From Curtobacterium sp. TC1 (GTDB taxonomy: Bacteria > Actinomycetota > Actinomycetes > Actinomycetales > Microbacteriaceae), in NCBI RefSeq assembly GCF_019844075.1, contig NZ_CP081964.1, positions 3,534,001-3,598,000 of the forward strand: a stretch of DNA of 64,000 nucleotides. Direction: 5' to 3'. Positions within the stretch are counted from its first letter, which is position 1; each line of letters begins with the position of its first letter. A program made the position numbers and the translations under genes. The notes below the pieces were generated by a model. That model was not told where the DNA came from. It saw only the letters and a list, made by a program, of their open reading frames with translations, and made no database searches. Shown here piece by piece: positions 18,801 through 26,635 of this stretch.

Positions 18801-20065
18801 GTCAGGTCCGCGGGACCACAGTGCACGGTGGCCTGCGTGAGCAGGCTGCGCGCCAGGGCGAGGGCGCCCTGGCGATCGCCGACGATCCCGACGACGCCGG
18901 CGTCGGACAGGTCGGCCACCACCGGGGCGGCCGTCAGGCGACTGTCGGCGATGGCGGCCTTCGCCTCGTCCTCGAGCTTCGCGGTCGCTGCACGCTGATC
19001 GACCTCGGGCCGCCAGGGAGCGTCCCCGGTGCCGGCGTGCAGGCTCAGGAAGTCCTCGTCGTCCGAGCGGCGCTGCCACAGCAGGGTGGTCGGCAGCTCG
19101 GCTCGCCGCACCACGGTCGCCGGATCGGGCACGAGCTCCTGGCGGCGGGCAGCCTCGACGGCCGCGGCTTCGGAGATCTCACCGCGGAAGGACTCCACGG
19201 CCTCGGCGAATCGGGTGTCCTCCTCCTTCAGGTTCTTCGCGCGGCGGTGCTTCTGCTCGAACCACATGCCGATCGCGGTGACCGGGGAGAGCAGGGCGAA
19301 CAGCGCGAACCGCGCGTCGCCGAGCAGGAGCACCATCGCACCGGCGAGCACCAGGGGTGCCGCGACGGTGATCCAGCTGAACTTCGAGGCCGGCGGCACG
19401 TCCTTGCGTCCGGGCGGCACGACCGTCTCGGCGTCGGAGGTCCGGCCGGCGCGTGGTGGGCGGTTGAACGGTGCCGTCGCCGCCGGGGTCAGGTTCGCCA
19501 TCGAGCCGGCCGCGGGCACGGGGACCTCGTCGAGCGCCGGCCGGACGAGCAGCACGGCGCCGCCCACGATGACGCTCGTCGTCCCGGTGAGCAGGACGCC
19601 CTCGGCGTCGATGCGCTCCCCGGCGATGACGGTGCCGTTCGTCGACCCCGCATCACGCACCCGCACACCGTCGTCCTCGCGCTCGACGGTGCAGTGCTCC
19701 CACGACGCGCTCTCGGTGGGGAGCACGACGTCGGCCTGCGGCGCCCGGCCGACCACGAGCTTCCGCCCGCGCGGGACCGGCACCACGAGGCCGGCTTCGA
19801 GCCCGCCGGCGAGCGTGACGGTCCAGCCGTCGGTGCCGAGCGGCCGTTCGTCGGGGGTTCGTCCGATGCGGGATCCCTCGAGCAGCACGAGGTCACGGAG
19901 CGGGGTGTCGACGCTGGTGCGGTGCCCGTCGACCGCCAGGGTGGTGCCGGGTTCGAGCGTGAGGCCGATGGCCGCGGACACGAGGTCCCCGAGCGAGGAT
20001 GCGCCGGACCACCCGTCGACCTCGACCGCATCACGTCGGTCGTCGAGCTCGATCAACAGCCGCAT
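15830..20065 (-). CDS. T7SS FtsK/SpoIIIE-type ATPase, EssC/EccC-like, with FHA domain
   Basis: A 1411-aa motor protein of a type VII-like secretion system. Residues 1-~75 look ubiquitin-like (beta-grasp), and ~90-165 are an FHA domain (VVGRAPQADVVLP, then H, then DAGSTNGTVI). Two membrane helices follow at ~230-265. Three FtsK-type ATPase modules come next: D1 Walker A GGTTGSGKSE (~650) with LLLVVDEFAML; D2 GIPGSGTST (~977), where the usual Walker Lys is Thr; and D3 GPARSGKSS (~1243) with LLLIDDAERF. GGAAFAACERLPH and LATQRPAGVVS are EccC/EssC hallmarks. Start ATG 20065 has GGAAGAGGAA upstream. The FHA N-terminus resembles firmicute EssC more than mycobacterial EccC. It is the last gene of the operon from 24255. 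Confidence 0.93.
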   Translation of the reverse strand: MRLLIELDDRRDAVEVDGWSGASSLGDLVSAAIGLTLEPGTTLAVDGHRTSVDTPLRDLVLLEGSRIGRTPDERPLGTDGWTVTLAGGLEAGLVVPVPRGRKLVVGRAPQADVVLPTESASWEHCTVEREDDGVRVRDAGSTNGTVIAGERIDAEGVLLTGTTSVIVGGAVLLVRPALDEVPVPAAGSMANLTPAATAPFNRPPRAGRTSDAETVVPPGRKDVPPASKFSWITVAAPLVLAGAMVLLLGDARFALFALLSPVTAIGMWFEQKHRRAKNLKEEDTRFAEAVESFRGEISEAAAVEAARRQELVPDPATVVRRAELPTTLLWQRRSDDEDFLSLHAGTGDAPWRPEVDQRAATAKLEDEAKAAIADSRLTAAPVVADLSDAGVVGIVGDRQGALALARSLLTQATVHCGPADLTVGVFCDAGRADDWGWASWLPHARVAGSSTGARWMSAQRDQSAAMLRGLRESIDELPTPNLLVVVDSEVLTEGRDAPARNLLGQGRTVPGQSLRPGERPRRVSGIVIATNEQQLPAACTSIITVGADAAATVYRPEDRTRVEDVVLAGLSVETAERSARSVAHFDDPELLVPGASLPALVRLPELLSGDGIRTAWDTRTGFSTPIGSSESGVLEIDLVRDGPHGLVGGTTGSGKSEFLRSLVAGLAARNDPTRLNFLLVDFKGGAAFAACERLPHTIGTISNLDEQLADRAIRALEAELERRQRVFAAAGADIDNLDAYLATKPVEPMPRLLLVVDEFAMLAKDFPDVLTSLVSIAAVGRTLGVHMILATQRPAGVVSEDILANTNMRVALRVQSREDSTNVIGVPAAAGIGRQQTGRAYVKLGQDDITPVQTALITGRARDERAEQPVSVRPTDVFGVPAPMPAPAPTASDVTDLDQLIEAIGKANTAAGYAPPRPIWPEALGDRVELAALTESGPGTDLRSGTVPVALADDPDHQRQVTTGWDLDEGNLMLMGIPGSGTSTALATIALQLAAASSPDELDLLVLDMGPGDLAPLAQLPHTTAYVGSGAGAGELQTRFLRHLRVELERRRAAPGGRRAVVLIDGLAALRDEYQDFEGQQLLDALYRVYAEGPALGISFAVSTTRAKAVPSAMDEVTTQKWMFRLADPYDYASIGVRPKDVPPPVPGRFIDSTMRLQSHVATPDVPLAEAVTRIAETRPGSSRKASAVGRLPDAVLVDELGAGAVFAGEPWRIPIGIAEDDLQPASIEVYDGEHVLIAGPARSGKSSVLLAVAELARTAEGVRPAVWAICDRRSPLASGSFDRIAVGPDEVPALLAGLRLERGPVLLLIDDAERFEDGDQAIATLLTTERPGLCVVAAGRSADLRSMYSHWTRSVRKSRCGVLLQPDVDYDGELLGVTLPRRAPVALTVGRGYAASGGAVRLVQTASAGS

Positions 20066-20101
20066 GCTCGCGTTCCTCTTCCGGGTCGGTGCGTGGGTGG
20101 G

Positions 20102-21502
20102 TCAGTCCGTGCTGGAGTCGTCGAACCAGACGAGCGACGCGGTTCGGGCAGCGTCGCTTCCGCTCCCGGTGCCGTCGCCGGACGCCGTGCTGGCCGGACG
20201 GAGACCGAGCTGCTGCGCCGACGCCGCGAGCACCGTCGCGGGCGTCCCGAGTGCCTGCTGCCGCGTGAAGTCGAGTGCCGGACCGGCGATGCCCGCATCG
20301 GCGTCGAGGTCGAGCGTGGCGAGGGCATCGGTGACGTCCGCCGGCTCGACGCTCCGCGCCGAACCGACGGCGCGGACCAGGGCGATGACGGCGTCGTGGC
20401 TGCGCGAGTCCGCTGCGCCCGCGACCGCCGAGAACGGCTGGTCACCGGTCAGGTTCTCGGCGTCCTGGTCACCGGCGAGCACCCGGACACCGCCGAGGAA
20501 GGCGGACATCGCGCGGCCCCCGGCGTCGGAGGCGAGCGCTCGGGCGTCGTCGGTGGCGACACCCACGGTCCGGAAGGCGCCGCTCAGGCTGCCGCCGGCT
20601 TCGACGAGCGCTGCGCCGAACGCCGGACTCGTCGCATCCGGGGTGAGGACGACCGGCACCGTGACGTTCTCGGCCTGGAGCGCGGCGACGAAGGCACCCT
20701 GGCGCTGCGCGGAGCCACTGACGACGACCGCGTCGGAGTCCGGCGTCACCGTCTTCGCGTCGGCATCGGCATCTTCCTCGTTGCTCGTCGCGCCGGTGCG
20801 TTCGGCGACGGTCGTGGCCAGCGCTGCAGCGTCTGCGGTGTCGTCCCCGTCCAGGACGTGTGCGACCCGCAGACCCGCCGGAGCACCGCCGCCCAGGTCG
20901 ACCAGCAGTGGCGCGTCGGCGTCGCCGAGTGCCGTGGTCATCGCCGTGCTGATCGAGCCAGCCGCCGGCGCCGTCGACCAGGAGTCCTTCTCCGCCGGAG
21001 CGTAGGGCAGGACGACCGGGATGCCCTTCGCCGCAGCAGCAGTGAGGGCGCCGGACACGTGGCTGCCCGACGAGGCGACGACGATGCCCGCGACCCCGCT
21101 CTTCGCGAGGGACTCGACCGCGGCCGTGCCGCCGGCAGCGGTCCCGCCGTCGTTCTTCGTGACGAGCGCGACGTCGGTGCCACCGAGTGCGAGCCGACGC
21201 TCCGCCACCAGCGCACCCTGCGCCGCTTCGTTCCACTCGGATCCCTCGCCGTCGCCGAGGGTGACGATGACGCCGATCGTCGTCTTCGCGGGGACGTGCG
21301 CCACCGTGACCTCCACCGGCACGGTCGCCGAGACCGCTTCGGCCGGGGTGCTGCTGCCGAACGCCCGGAACGTCAGGACGGCGGCGACCACCGCCGCCAC
21401 CAGGAGCACCGCGATGCCGACGAAGAGCAGCGGACGGCGGCTGCGCGGACGCGTCCCGTCGGCGCTCTCCGTTGCCGTGGCTTCGGTCGTCTGTTCGCTC
21501 AT
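20102..21502 (-). CDS. Membrane-anchored type I periplasmic-binding-like protein of the T7SS island
   Basis: A 466-aa protein with a short cytoplasmic tail, one transmembrane helix (PLLFVGIAVLLVAAVVAAVL, ~25-45) and an extracellular domain (~70-430) with the fold signature of Leu/branched-chain amino-acid binding proteins: TTIGVIVTLGDG, GALVAERRLA, GIVVASSGSHVSGALTAAAA and GGSLSGAFRTVG. It overlaps the upstream lipoprotein by 4 bp (ATGA) and lies 36 bp before the EssC-like ATPase, so the three are one operon. No ABC transporter genes are nearby, so a role as a surface component of the secretion system is more likely than nutrient uptake; this is inference. Confidence 0.75.
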   Translation of the reverse strand: MSEQTTEATATESADGTRPRSRRPLLFVGIAVLLVAAVVAAVLTFRAFGSSTPAEAVSATVPVEVTVAHVPAKTTIGVIVTLGDGEGSEWNEAAQGALVAERRLALGGTDVALVTKNDGGTAAGGTAAVESLAKSGVAGIVVASSGSHVSGALTAAAAKGIPVVLPYAPAEKDSWSTAPAAGSISTAMTTALGDADAPLLVDLGGGAPAGLRVAHVLDGDDTADAAALATTVAERTGATSNEEDADADAKTVTPDSDAVVVSGSAQRQGAFVAALQAENVTVPVVLTPDATSPAFGAALVEAGGSLSGAFRTVGVATDDARALASDAGGRAMSAFLGGVRVLAGDQDAENLTGDQPFSAVAGAADSRSHDAVIALVRAVGSARSVEPADVTDALATLDLDADAGIAGPALDFTRQQALGTPATVLAASAQQLGLRPASTASGDGTGSGSDAARTASLVWFDDSSTD

Positions 21503-24255
21503 CGGTCCGCCCCGATCCGGAAGGTGTACAGCGTGGTCGACGTCGCGCTGGCGGGGACCTTCAGCTGGAACGCCGGCAGCGTCGTCGCCGCATCGAGCGA
21601 CGCACGGAACTGCTCCTGTTGGAGCAGGATGCCGGCGACGTCCTCGGCGCGGACGTTCGCGTATCCCGCGGCGTTCTGCGACGCCAGGGCGAGCTGGTAG
21701 TCGGCGGAGTCGGACTTGGCCGCGCTCGTGGCCATGGCGCCGAGGATGCCGGAGCCGTTCACCTTGCGGTCGCCGAGGTCGAGCATCACCCGGTTGAGGT
21801 CGCCGGTCAGCAGCGTCGAAGCACCCTGCACGTCGCGCGTCGAGGCGCTCGTGCTGGCCGTGATGCGCTCGAGGCTGGACGCCGTCTGCCGGTCGACCGC
21901 CGAGGAGAGCTCCGAGCCTTCTTGCTCGAGCGTGCTCTTCTGCTCGTCGATCGTGCCCTTCGAGTCCTTCGTGACCTCGTCAGCGGTGGACTGCAGGCCC
22001 GAGATCGACTTGTCGAAGGCGTCGCGGACGGCCTGGTTGCTCTCGGACGCCGTGGTCGACACCTTCCGCACCTGTGCGTCGATGGCCTTCTTGAAGGTCT
22101 CCGACGACTGGTCGGAAGCGTCCTCGAAGGTCTTCTGGACCTCCGCAGCGAGGTCGATCTGCGTCTGGCGGACGGTCGCGAGCTGTGTGGCGATGACCAT
22201 CTGCGACCGGTCGGCATCCGAGACCGCTGCGCGAAGGCGTTCGATCGTGGAACCCACGTCGTCGCTCCCACCACGGACAGCATCACGGACAGCGCGGATG
22301 CTGTCGTCGAGCGCGGTCAGATCGGTCCGCAGGCCGGCGACCGCGCTGCCGATGGACCCCTCGGTCGTCGCGTCGGCACTGGTCGAGTCGACGACTTCCT
22401 GCCAGCGCGCCGTCTGGTCGTCCAGTCGTTCGTCCATCGGGTCGGTGAAGCCGAGGCCGGGCTGCAGCACGGTTCCCTCGGGCGCACCGGCGCAGGGCTC
22501 GGCCGTCAGGTAGCCGCGGAGGCGATCAGCATCGGCCTGGTCGAGCTGTCCGAGCGTCGCGAGGGCACAGAGCTGGTCCGCGACCGCCGAGTTCTGGCGC
22601 TGCATCGACAGCGGGAACCCTGCACCGTCGACCAGGTCACGTGCCGCCTCGGCACGGTCGTGCGTGGTCTGCACGGCCGTCGCCAGTGCGTCGATTCGCG
22701 TGCCGATCTGGTCCGCGCTCGCCGACAGCGCGCGCAGTGCGTCACCGGTGCCGCCGTCCCCACCGTCCTCGTACTCGTCCAGTGCGTCGGAGATGCGGGT
22801 GAGCTGCGTGTCGAGGCCGGCAGCGCTCGCGATCGCGGCGTCCACCGTCTCCGGCTGCAGCCGCGCGGCGAGTGCCTGCCCGGTGCTCACCAGGCCGATC
22901 AGCGAACCGTTGATCGCGGTGGACGACTCGTAGAGCGTGCAGGTCAGCGAGTCTCGCGCGTCCGTCGCGGCGCAGGTCGTCGCGTCCGGAGCCTTCGGGC
23001 CGACGGCAGCGGCGAGCTGCGCACTCACCTGCTGCTTGCACGCCTCGCTCGCATCGGCGTAGCCCTTGAGCTGCGACGAGACACTGAGCAGGTTGCCGTA
23101 GACGCTGCCGCCCGCGGTCGAGGTCTTGGGCGTCGCCGCGCATCCGTTCCCGTCGAGGACCGGAGCGGGCGCCGTCGCCGAGGTGTCGCCGAGCAGGCTG
23201 TCGAGACTCGTGGTGGTCTGCTGGAGCTGCTGCAGCACGGTGGACTGTGTCGCCTTGACGGTCGTGCCGAGATCGCCGTTCAGGGAACCGAGCTCGCCGG
23301 ACAGGGACCGCATGGTGCCCGCCAGGGACGAGCCGCTCTCCTTGAGCCGCTCGGCCGTGCTGACGCCGAGGGTCTTCGACGTGGTCTCGAGGTTCGACCG
23401 GACCTCGGTGATCGTGCCGCCCGCTCGTGCGAGCACCTCGTTCACCTGCGAGATGAGGTCGATGGTGCGGCGCTGGAGCGCGAGTTCGGAGTCACTGTCG
23501 GACCCGAACGCGGCGTTCACCACCCCGGTCGAGGACAGGTCCGTGGACAGCCCGGGCTGCGCGGCGACGTCGAACGTGGGCGCCGTGAAGTCCTTGACGT
23601 CGGCGACGAGGTGCAGCGTGCTGCTCGCGCCGGACGTCGGCGGGGCAAGCAAGCGGCCCCACTGGACGACCGCGTCGCCGTCCTCGTTGGTGCTGACGAC
23701 GCCGTCGGTGGACGAACTGGAGTCGGCGGCATCCGTGACGATGCGGTCGGCCGCGGTGCCGGTGAGGACGGTCGAGGCCGCGACGCTGAAGGGCGCGCCC
23801 ACCAGCGCCGGCGTCGAGCGAGAGGTCCCGGCGACGTCGTAGGTCAGGTTCTTCGACGTGACCGTGAGGTTCTCGATCGTCAGGTCGATCGCGATCCTGC
23901 CCGAGTACCCGTCGAGGTCAGCGAGGTCGGTACCGGTCTTCTTCGACGTCGAGTACTGCGTCGTGATGCGGAGCGGGAGGTCACCAGCCGCCTTCGCGGG
24001 GTCGTGGTCGGTCGTCGCCGACGAGGAGTCCTTGCCCGCGACCGAGATCGCGGTGTCGGAGATCGACGTGATCGAGCCGTCCGCGGCCAGACGCGTGTCG
24101 ACGGTCTGCAGGATCCGTGACGGGTCAGCCACCGGCTTGTCGTCGAACGTGCACCCGGCGAGCACCAGCGCGGCGACGCCGGTGACGGCGACCGCCCCCA
24201 CGAGTCGGCGAGTGGTGCTTCGTGCTCCGGTGTTCCCGGCACGCTGGTTGATCAC
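21499..24255 (-). CDS. Large coiled-coil lipoprotein of the T7SS island
   Basis: A 918-aa predicted lipoprotein with lipobox VLAGC (Cys35), so it is anchored outside the membrane. After a ~200-aa beta-rich part (SNLTYD-, TLHLVADV-like strands) comes a long helical region rich in Gln, Ser, Thr, Ala and Leu with repeated heptad-like stretches and many Thr/Ser. Several Cys pairs (GNGCAATPK, ASEACKQQ, DATTCAAT, LTCTLYE) suggest extracellular disulfides. GTG 24255 with GGGGGGAAG upstream is chosen because the signal peptide follows; longer frames run into the divergent promoter. Its helical filament character recalls the extracellular stalk of EsaA/YueB, but it has a lipid anchor instead of membrane helices. 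I know no named family. Confidence 0.78.
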   Translation of the reverse strand: MINQRAGNTGARSTTRRLVGAVAVTGVAALVLAGCTFDDKPVADPSRILQTVDTRLAADGSITSISDTAISVAGKDSSSATTDHDPAKAAGDLPLRITTQYSTSKKTGTDLADLDGYSGRIAIDLTIENLTVTSKNLTYDVAGTSRSTPALVGAPFSVAASTVLTGTAADRIVTDAADSSSSTDGVVSTNEDGDAVVQWGRLLAPPTSGASSTLHLVADVKDFTAPTFDVAAQPGLSTDLSSTGVVNAAFGSDSDSELALQRRTIDLISQVNEVLARAGGTITEVRSNLETTSKTLGVSTAERLKESGSSLAGTMRSLSGELGSLNGDLGTTVKATQSTVLQQLQQTTTSLDSLLGDTSATAPAPVLDGNGCAATPKTSTAGGSVYGNLLSVSSQLKGYADASEACKQQVSAQLAAAVGPKAPDATTCAATDARDSLTCTLYESSTAINGSLIGLVSTGQALAARLQPETVDAAIASAAGLDTQLTRISDALDEYEDGGDGGTGDALRALSASADQIGTRIDALATAVQTTHDRAEAARDLVDGAGFPLSMQRQNSAVADQLCALATLGQLDQADADRLRGYLTAEPCAGAPEGTVLQPGLGFTDPMDERLDDQTARWQEVVDSTSADATTEGSIGSAVAGLRTDLTALDDSIRAVRDAVRGGSDDVGSTIERLRAAVSDADRSQMVIATQLATVRQTQIDLAAEVQKTFEDASDQSSETFKKAIDAQVRKVSTTASESNQAVRDAFDKSISGLQSTADEVTKDSKGTIDEQKSTLEQEGSELSSAVDRQTASSLERITASTSASTRDVQGASTLLTGDLNRVMLDLGDRKVNGSGILGAMATSAAKSDSADYQLALASQNAAGYANVRAEDVAGILLQQEQFRASLDAATTLPAFQLKVPASATSTTLYTFRIGADR

Positions 24256-24424
24256 GGTCTTCCCCCCAAGAGAATCGTCGAGCACATCGATGCTAGTTGC
24301 TCGATGACGTCGGGTCCGCGTCGATCGGCCTCCCTGGCCGCCCCCGTTCGGGCCACACGCCCCGACTGGCATACAACGTATCGCATCCGGAGCGTCGCGC
24401 GATCGCTGTCCACAGCCGCGCTGG

Positions 24425-24430
24425 TACTCT
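24425..24430 (+). promoter_or_regulatory. -10 element of a leaderless promoter
   Basis: TACTCT sits exactly 6 nt before an ATG at 24437. This matches the leaderless layout found at many genes here and argues that translation begins at 24437 rather than only at the GTG at 24508. The rest of 24256-24436 is the divergent spacer of the T7SS operon. Confidence 0.55.
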
Positions 24431-24436
24431 GCACGC

Positions 24437-24511
24437 ATGATCCAGGGGGGCCAGGGCTTCGGGCCCATCGAACGACGACGTCCGTACGCACGACCGGGGG
24501 CAGATCGGTGA
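24437..24511 (+). CDS. Leaderless 24-aa reading frame coupled to the next gene
   Basis: ATG 24437 opens a 24-codon frame (begins MIQGGQGFGP, rich in Arg/Pro at its end) with TACTCT 6 nt upstream. Its TGA (24509-24511) overlaps the GTG start of the membrane protein (24508-24510) as GTGA. Such an arrangement can serve as a translational-coupling leader. It may encode no functional peptide. Confidence 0.45.
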   Translation: MIQGGQGFGPIERRRPYARPGADR

Positions 24512-25101
24512 CACTCAACCTCTCGCCGGTCCTCATCGCGCTGATCGCGATGATCGCGATCCCGGCCGCCGTCAGCGCGCTCGTCCACCGGAGCGATCGC
24601 AAGCGACCACCGTCCACCGTCGTGGGCGACGAGGCGTACGGCGTGCTCTTCACCGTCCGCGCACGCCGGTGGAGCTACCTCTTGCTCCGGATCATCGGGA
24701 TCGTGTTCATCGTCATGGGAGGGTTCTTCTTCCTCGCCACGCTCACGCTGCTCGACGACCCTGACGCGATCGGGATGCTCATCACTGCTGTCGCCATGGT
24801 GCTGTTCGGGATCCTGTTCGTCTACCTCGGCGTCGGGCAGAAGCGCCGTCGCGTCGAGGCGTACGACGACCAGCTCATCGTCACACCGATGTTCCGCGCC
24901 GCCGGCGCCGTCGGCCCAGGCGCGATCACCCGCATCAGTCCGACCACCAACCGGTTCGGCGGGCTGGACATCAGGGCGAAGGGCCGGCGAGGCGTGATCA
25001 GCGTCCTGGCGATCGATGCCGCCTACCCCGAGCTGTGTGCCTGGCTCGAGCAGCGGGCTCCGGGACCGTGGGGTGAGTTCGTGCGGGTCTTCGGACGCTG
25101 A
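24508..25101 (+). CDS. Two-span membrane protein with cytoplasmic PH-like domain
   Basis: A 197-aa protein. It has an N-terminal hydrophobic anchor (LSPVLIALIAMIAIPAAV), a soluble turn, then two close helices (LLLRIIGIVFIVMGGFFFLATL and AIGMLITAVAMVLFGILFVYLGV), followed by ~90 residues with the strand pattern of a bPH-type domain (VEAYDDQLIVTPMF). It is divergent from the T7SS operon and may be part of the island. Function unrecognised. GTG 24508 is set by overlap with the small leader frame. Confidence 0.7.
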   Translation: MTLNLSPVLIALIAMIAIPAAVSALVHRSDRKRPPSTVVGDEAYGVLFTVRARRWSYLLLRIIGIVFIVMGGFFFLATLTLLDDPDAIGMLITAVAMVLFGILFVYLGVGQKRRRVEAYDDQLIVTPMFRAAGAVGPGAITRISPTTNRFGGLDIRAKGRRGVISVLAIDAAYPELCAWLEQRAPGPWGEFVRVFGR

Positions 25102-25251
25102 CAGCGCGCCACCGACCGACAGTTGGCGCAAATCGGAGCTATTCACCATCGTGTGTCGCACACACAGCGCTGTGTTGCGGTCCCGCCCAGAACCGTCGCC
25201 CCGTTCGTGCGTCGGCAAAAGCGACGCTCGCCCCGTTCTTCCGCCGACGAT

Positions 25252-25749
25252 CTACGCGCTATCCGGGCACTCTGTGTAGTGGTAGATCGACGGAACCACT
25301 TTCACCAGCTTGAGTATGTTCCGCAACTTGAACGAGCCGGCGCCAAGTTCGAAACGGTATTCTGCACCCGCATTCACTGCGGACGCTACATCGTTCATGT
25401 TCGAGCGATCCACACCAACCCAAAGCAGATTCCCACAGTCGGTGTCGAAGTTCACTTGGGGCTGCGAACCGCCTCTGGACGAATGAACTTCCGCAGCAAT
25501 GGACCGGACGCGACAGACAACGTTCACACGGTGCTCATCGTCATATTGCCCTAATACCCACGGGCCGACACCGAATGCCAGGACAGGGACCACCACGACA
25601 CCCGTGAGAACGACGATCGCGCTAGCGCGGTCACGAAGAACACGACCACGGGTACTTCTTATGTGCCGCGCGGTCCGTCGGCCATACTCCCTGCTGCGTT
25701 CTACACGTCGACGGCGTCGCACCATTACTCCTGGCTCATCCACTCGCAT
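25252..25749 (-). CDS. Membrane protein, candidate immunity protein (paralogue of 26189-26620)
   Basis: About 165 aa: Arg-rich N-terminus, one transmembrane helix (AIVVLTGVVVVPVLAFGVGP) and an extracytoplasmic domain. It shares with the neighbour at 26189-26620 the pattern YDxxHR...C.V..AE...DCG.L..GV...RF..G.GS...R..L, including two aligned Cys. The start is uncertain: ATG 25749 or 25728 (an AGGAG lies very close to the latter). The gene is visibly less GC-rich than its surroundings (a sampled 60-bp line is 50% GC), a sign of separate origin. Its place downstream of an Rhs gene suggests immunity; I do not recognise the family. Confidence 0.62.
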   Translation of the reverse strand: MRVDEPGVMVRRRRRVERSREYGRRTARHIRSTRGRVLRDRASAIVVLTGVVVVPVLAFGVGPWVLGQYDDEHRVNVVCRVRSIAAEVHSSRGGSQPQVNFDTDCGNLLWVGVDRSNMNDVASAVNAGAEYRFELGAGSFKLRNILKLVKVVPSIYHYTECPDSA

Positions 25750-25794
25750 CCGGAAAGGATCGAGAACTGTAAGATATTCGCCGCGCCGCAAGCT

Positions 25795-25938
25795 TCACCG
25801 GACCATGCGGACCGCTTTTCCTCCCTCGAGGCAAGTTCGACGCAACCTGTTCGTACAGAGGAGAACCAGCCCAGCGATCGCAACGACGGAGGACACCCCG
25901 ATGCTGAATTGCCGACCCCACCGACCTGCTGCTGCCAT
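25795..25938 (-). CDS. Doubtful 47-aa hydrophobic reading frame
   Basis: ATG 25938 opens a short frame with one hydrophobic stretch (SIGVSSVVAIAGLVLLCTN) and a basic end. No ribosome-binding site is convincing. It could be a small membrane protein, or the remnant of a third copy of the flanking single-span paralogues whose extracellular domain has been lost. Confidence 0.2.
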   Translation of the reverse strand: MAAAGRWGRQFSIGVSSVVAIAGLVLLCTNRLRRTCLEGGKAVRMVR

Positions 25939-25949
25939 TCGCGTATCCG

Positions 25950-26188
25950 ATCAAAGATGATTCAAGTCTTGCCGTCAGCCGAGGCCGATCTAGCTTCCGA
26001 TCCAGCTCGCTGACTCGACAGTCGCTCCGCCCGATCCGGCCAAACGCCACCGCGCAGCTGGTTTGTCGAGCGATAAGTCAGAAGCTCACGGCATCCTGCC
26101 GACTCGTCGCAGCAGCCGACGCAGGATCTCCCCTCGCGCAACGATAGGCGATGTAGATGCTGCAAGAACTAGGAGAAGGAAAGCGAAC
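25950..26188. other. Gene-poor low-GC spacer with decayed coding fragments
   Basis: Between the two paralogous membrane-protein genes no intact gene is visible. A minus-strand frame ending at the stop at 26086 reads SDEFAFLLLVLAASTSPIVA and then an Arg-rich end, like a real membrane-protein C-terminus, but it has no start codon. The sequence is AT-richer than the rest (one 60-bp line is 48% GC). It probably holds debris of exchanged toxin or immunity cassettes. Confidence 0.4.
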
Positions 26189-26620
26189 TCATCGCTCGTA
26201 ATCGAATGCCGTTGGGTATCGATTTATCACGTGGAGCGCACTCCGGAACCACCATGACCCTTTGCCTACAGAAAACCGCGTCTCCCCACCAGTCGCTAAG
26301 TCCCGTGCGACCTGTTCTTGTACTGTCTTCTTGACACCCTGCAAGATGAGTACACCACAATCTTGCGTCTCGACTTTCACGTATGAGAACGGGGCACCCA
26401 AGCCGGTCCGGCTCACCGTGGACCCTGCATACACTTCTGCATCAGAAACATCGCAGGCCATGGTCCTCCGGTGCGTTTCGTCGTACGCGCTCATCCAATT
26501 GGGCCACACAAGCAGAATCACGAGCGATGCCACGACGCCGAAAGCCCAAACAGCCAGGATGACCCAGGCCCTTCGATTCCCCTTCGCCTGGGTGGCCGGG
26601 GTGGCAGCTGGCTCGCTCAA
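26189..26620 (-). CDS. Membrane protein downstream of rhs, candidate immunity protein
   Basis: A 143-aa protein starting at TTG 26620 with GAGAGG 8 nt upstream, only 15 bp after the rhs stop, so it is certainly in the rhs transcript. It has a polar N-terminus, one transmembrane helix (WVILAVWAFGVVASLVILLV) and an outside domain with MACDV and DCGVL. It is paralogous to 25252-25749. A membrane protein with its domain outside would fit immunity against an envelope-acting or pore-forming toxin; this is inferred from position and topology only. Confidence 0.68.
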   Translation of the reverse strand: MSEPAATPATQAKGNRRAWVILAVWAFGVVASLVILLVWPNWMSAYDETHRRTMACDVSDAEVYAGSTVSRTGLGAPFSYVKVETQDCGVLILQGVKKTVQEQVARDLATGGETRFSVGKGSWWFRSALHVINRYPTAFDYER

Positions 26621-26635
26621 TCAGTACACCTCTCG

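Noticed and set aside
15830..20065. Chromosome-partitioning FtsK
   Set aside because: The FHA domain, three ATPase modules, lack of a gamma domain and neighbouring WXG100/Rhs genes all indicate EssC/EccC.
17708..21700. A 1330-codon open frame on the plus strand opposite the EssC-like and binding-like genes
   Set aside because: It is an antisense shadow created by high third-position GC. Its translation is Arg/Gly/Asp/Val-rich without any domain, and it crosses two well-supported minus-strand genes.
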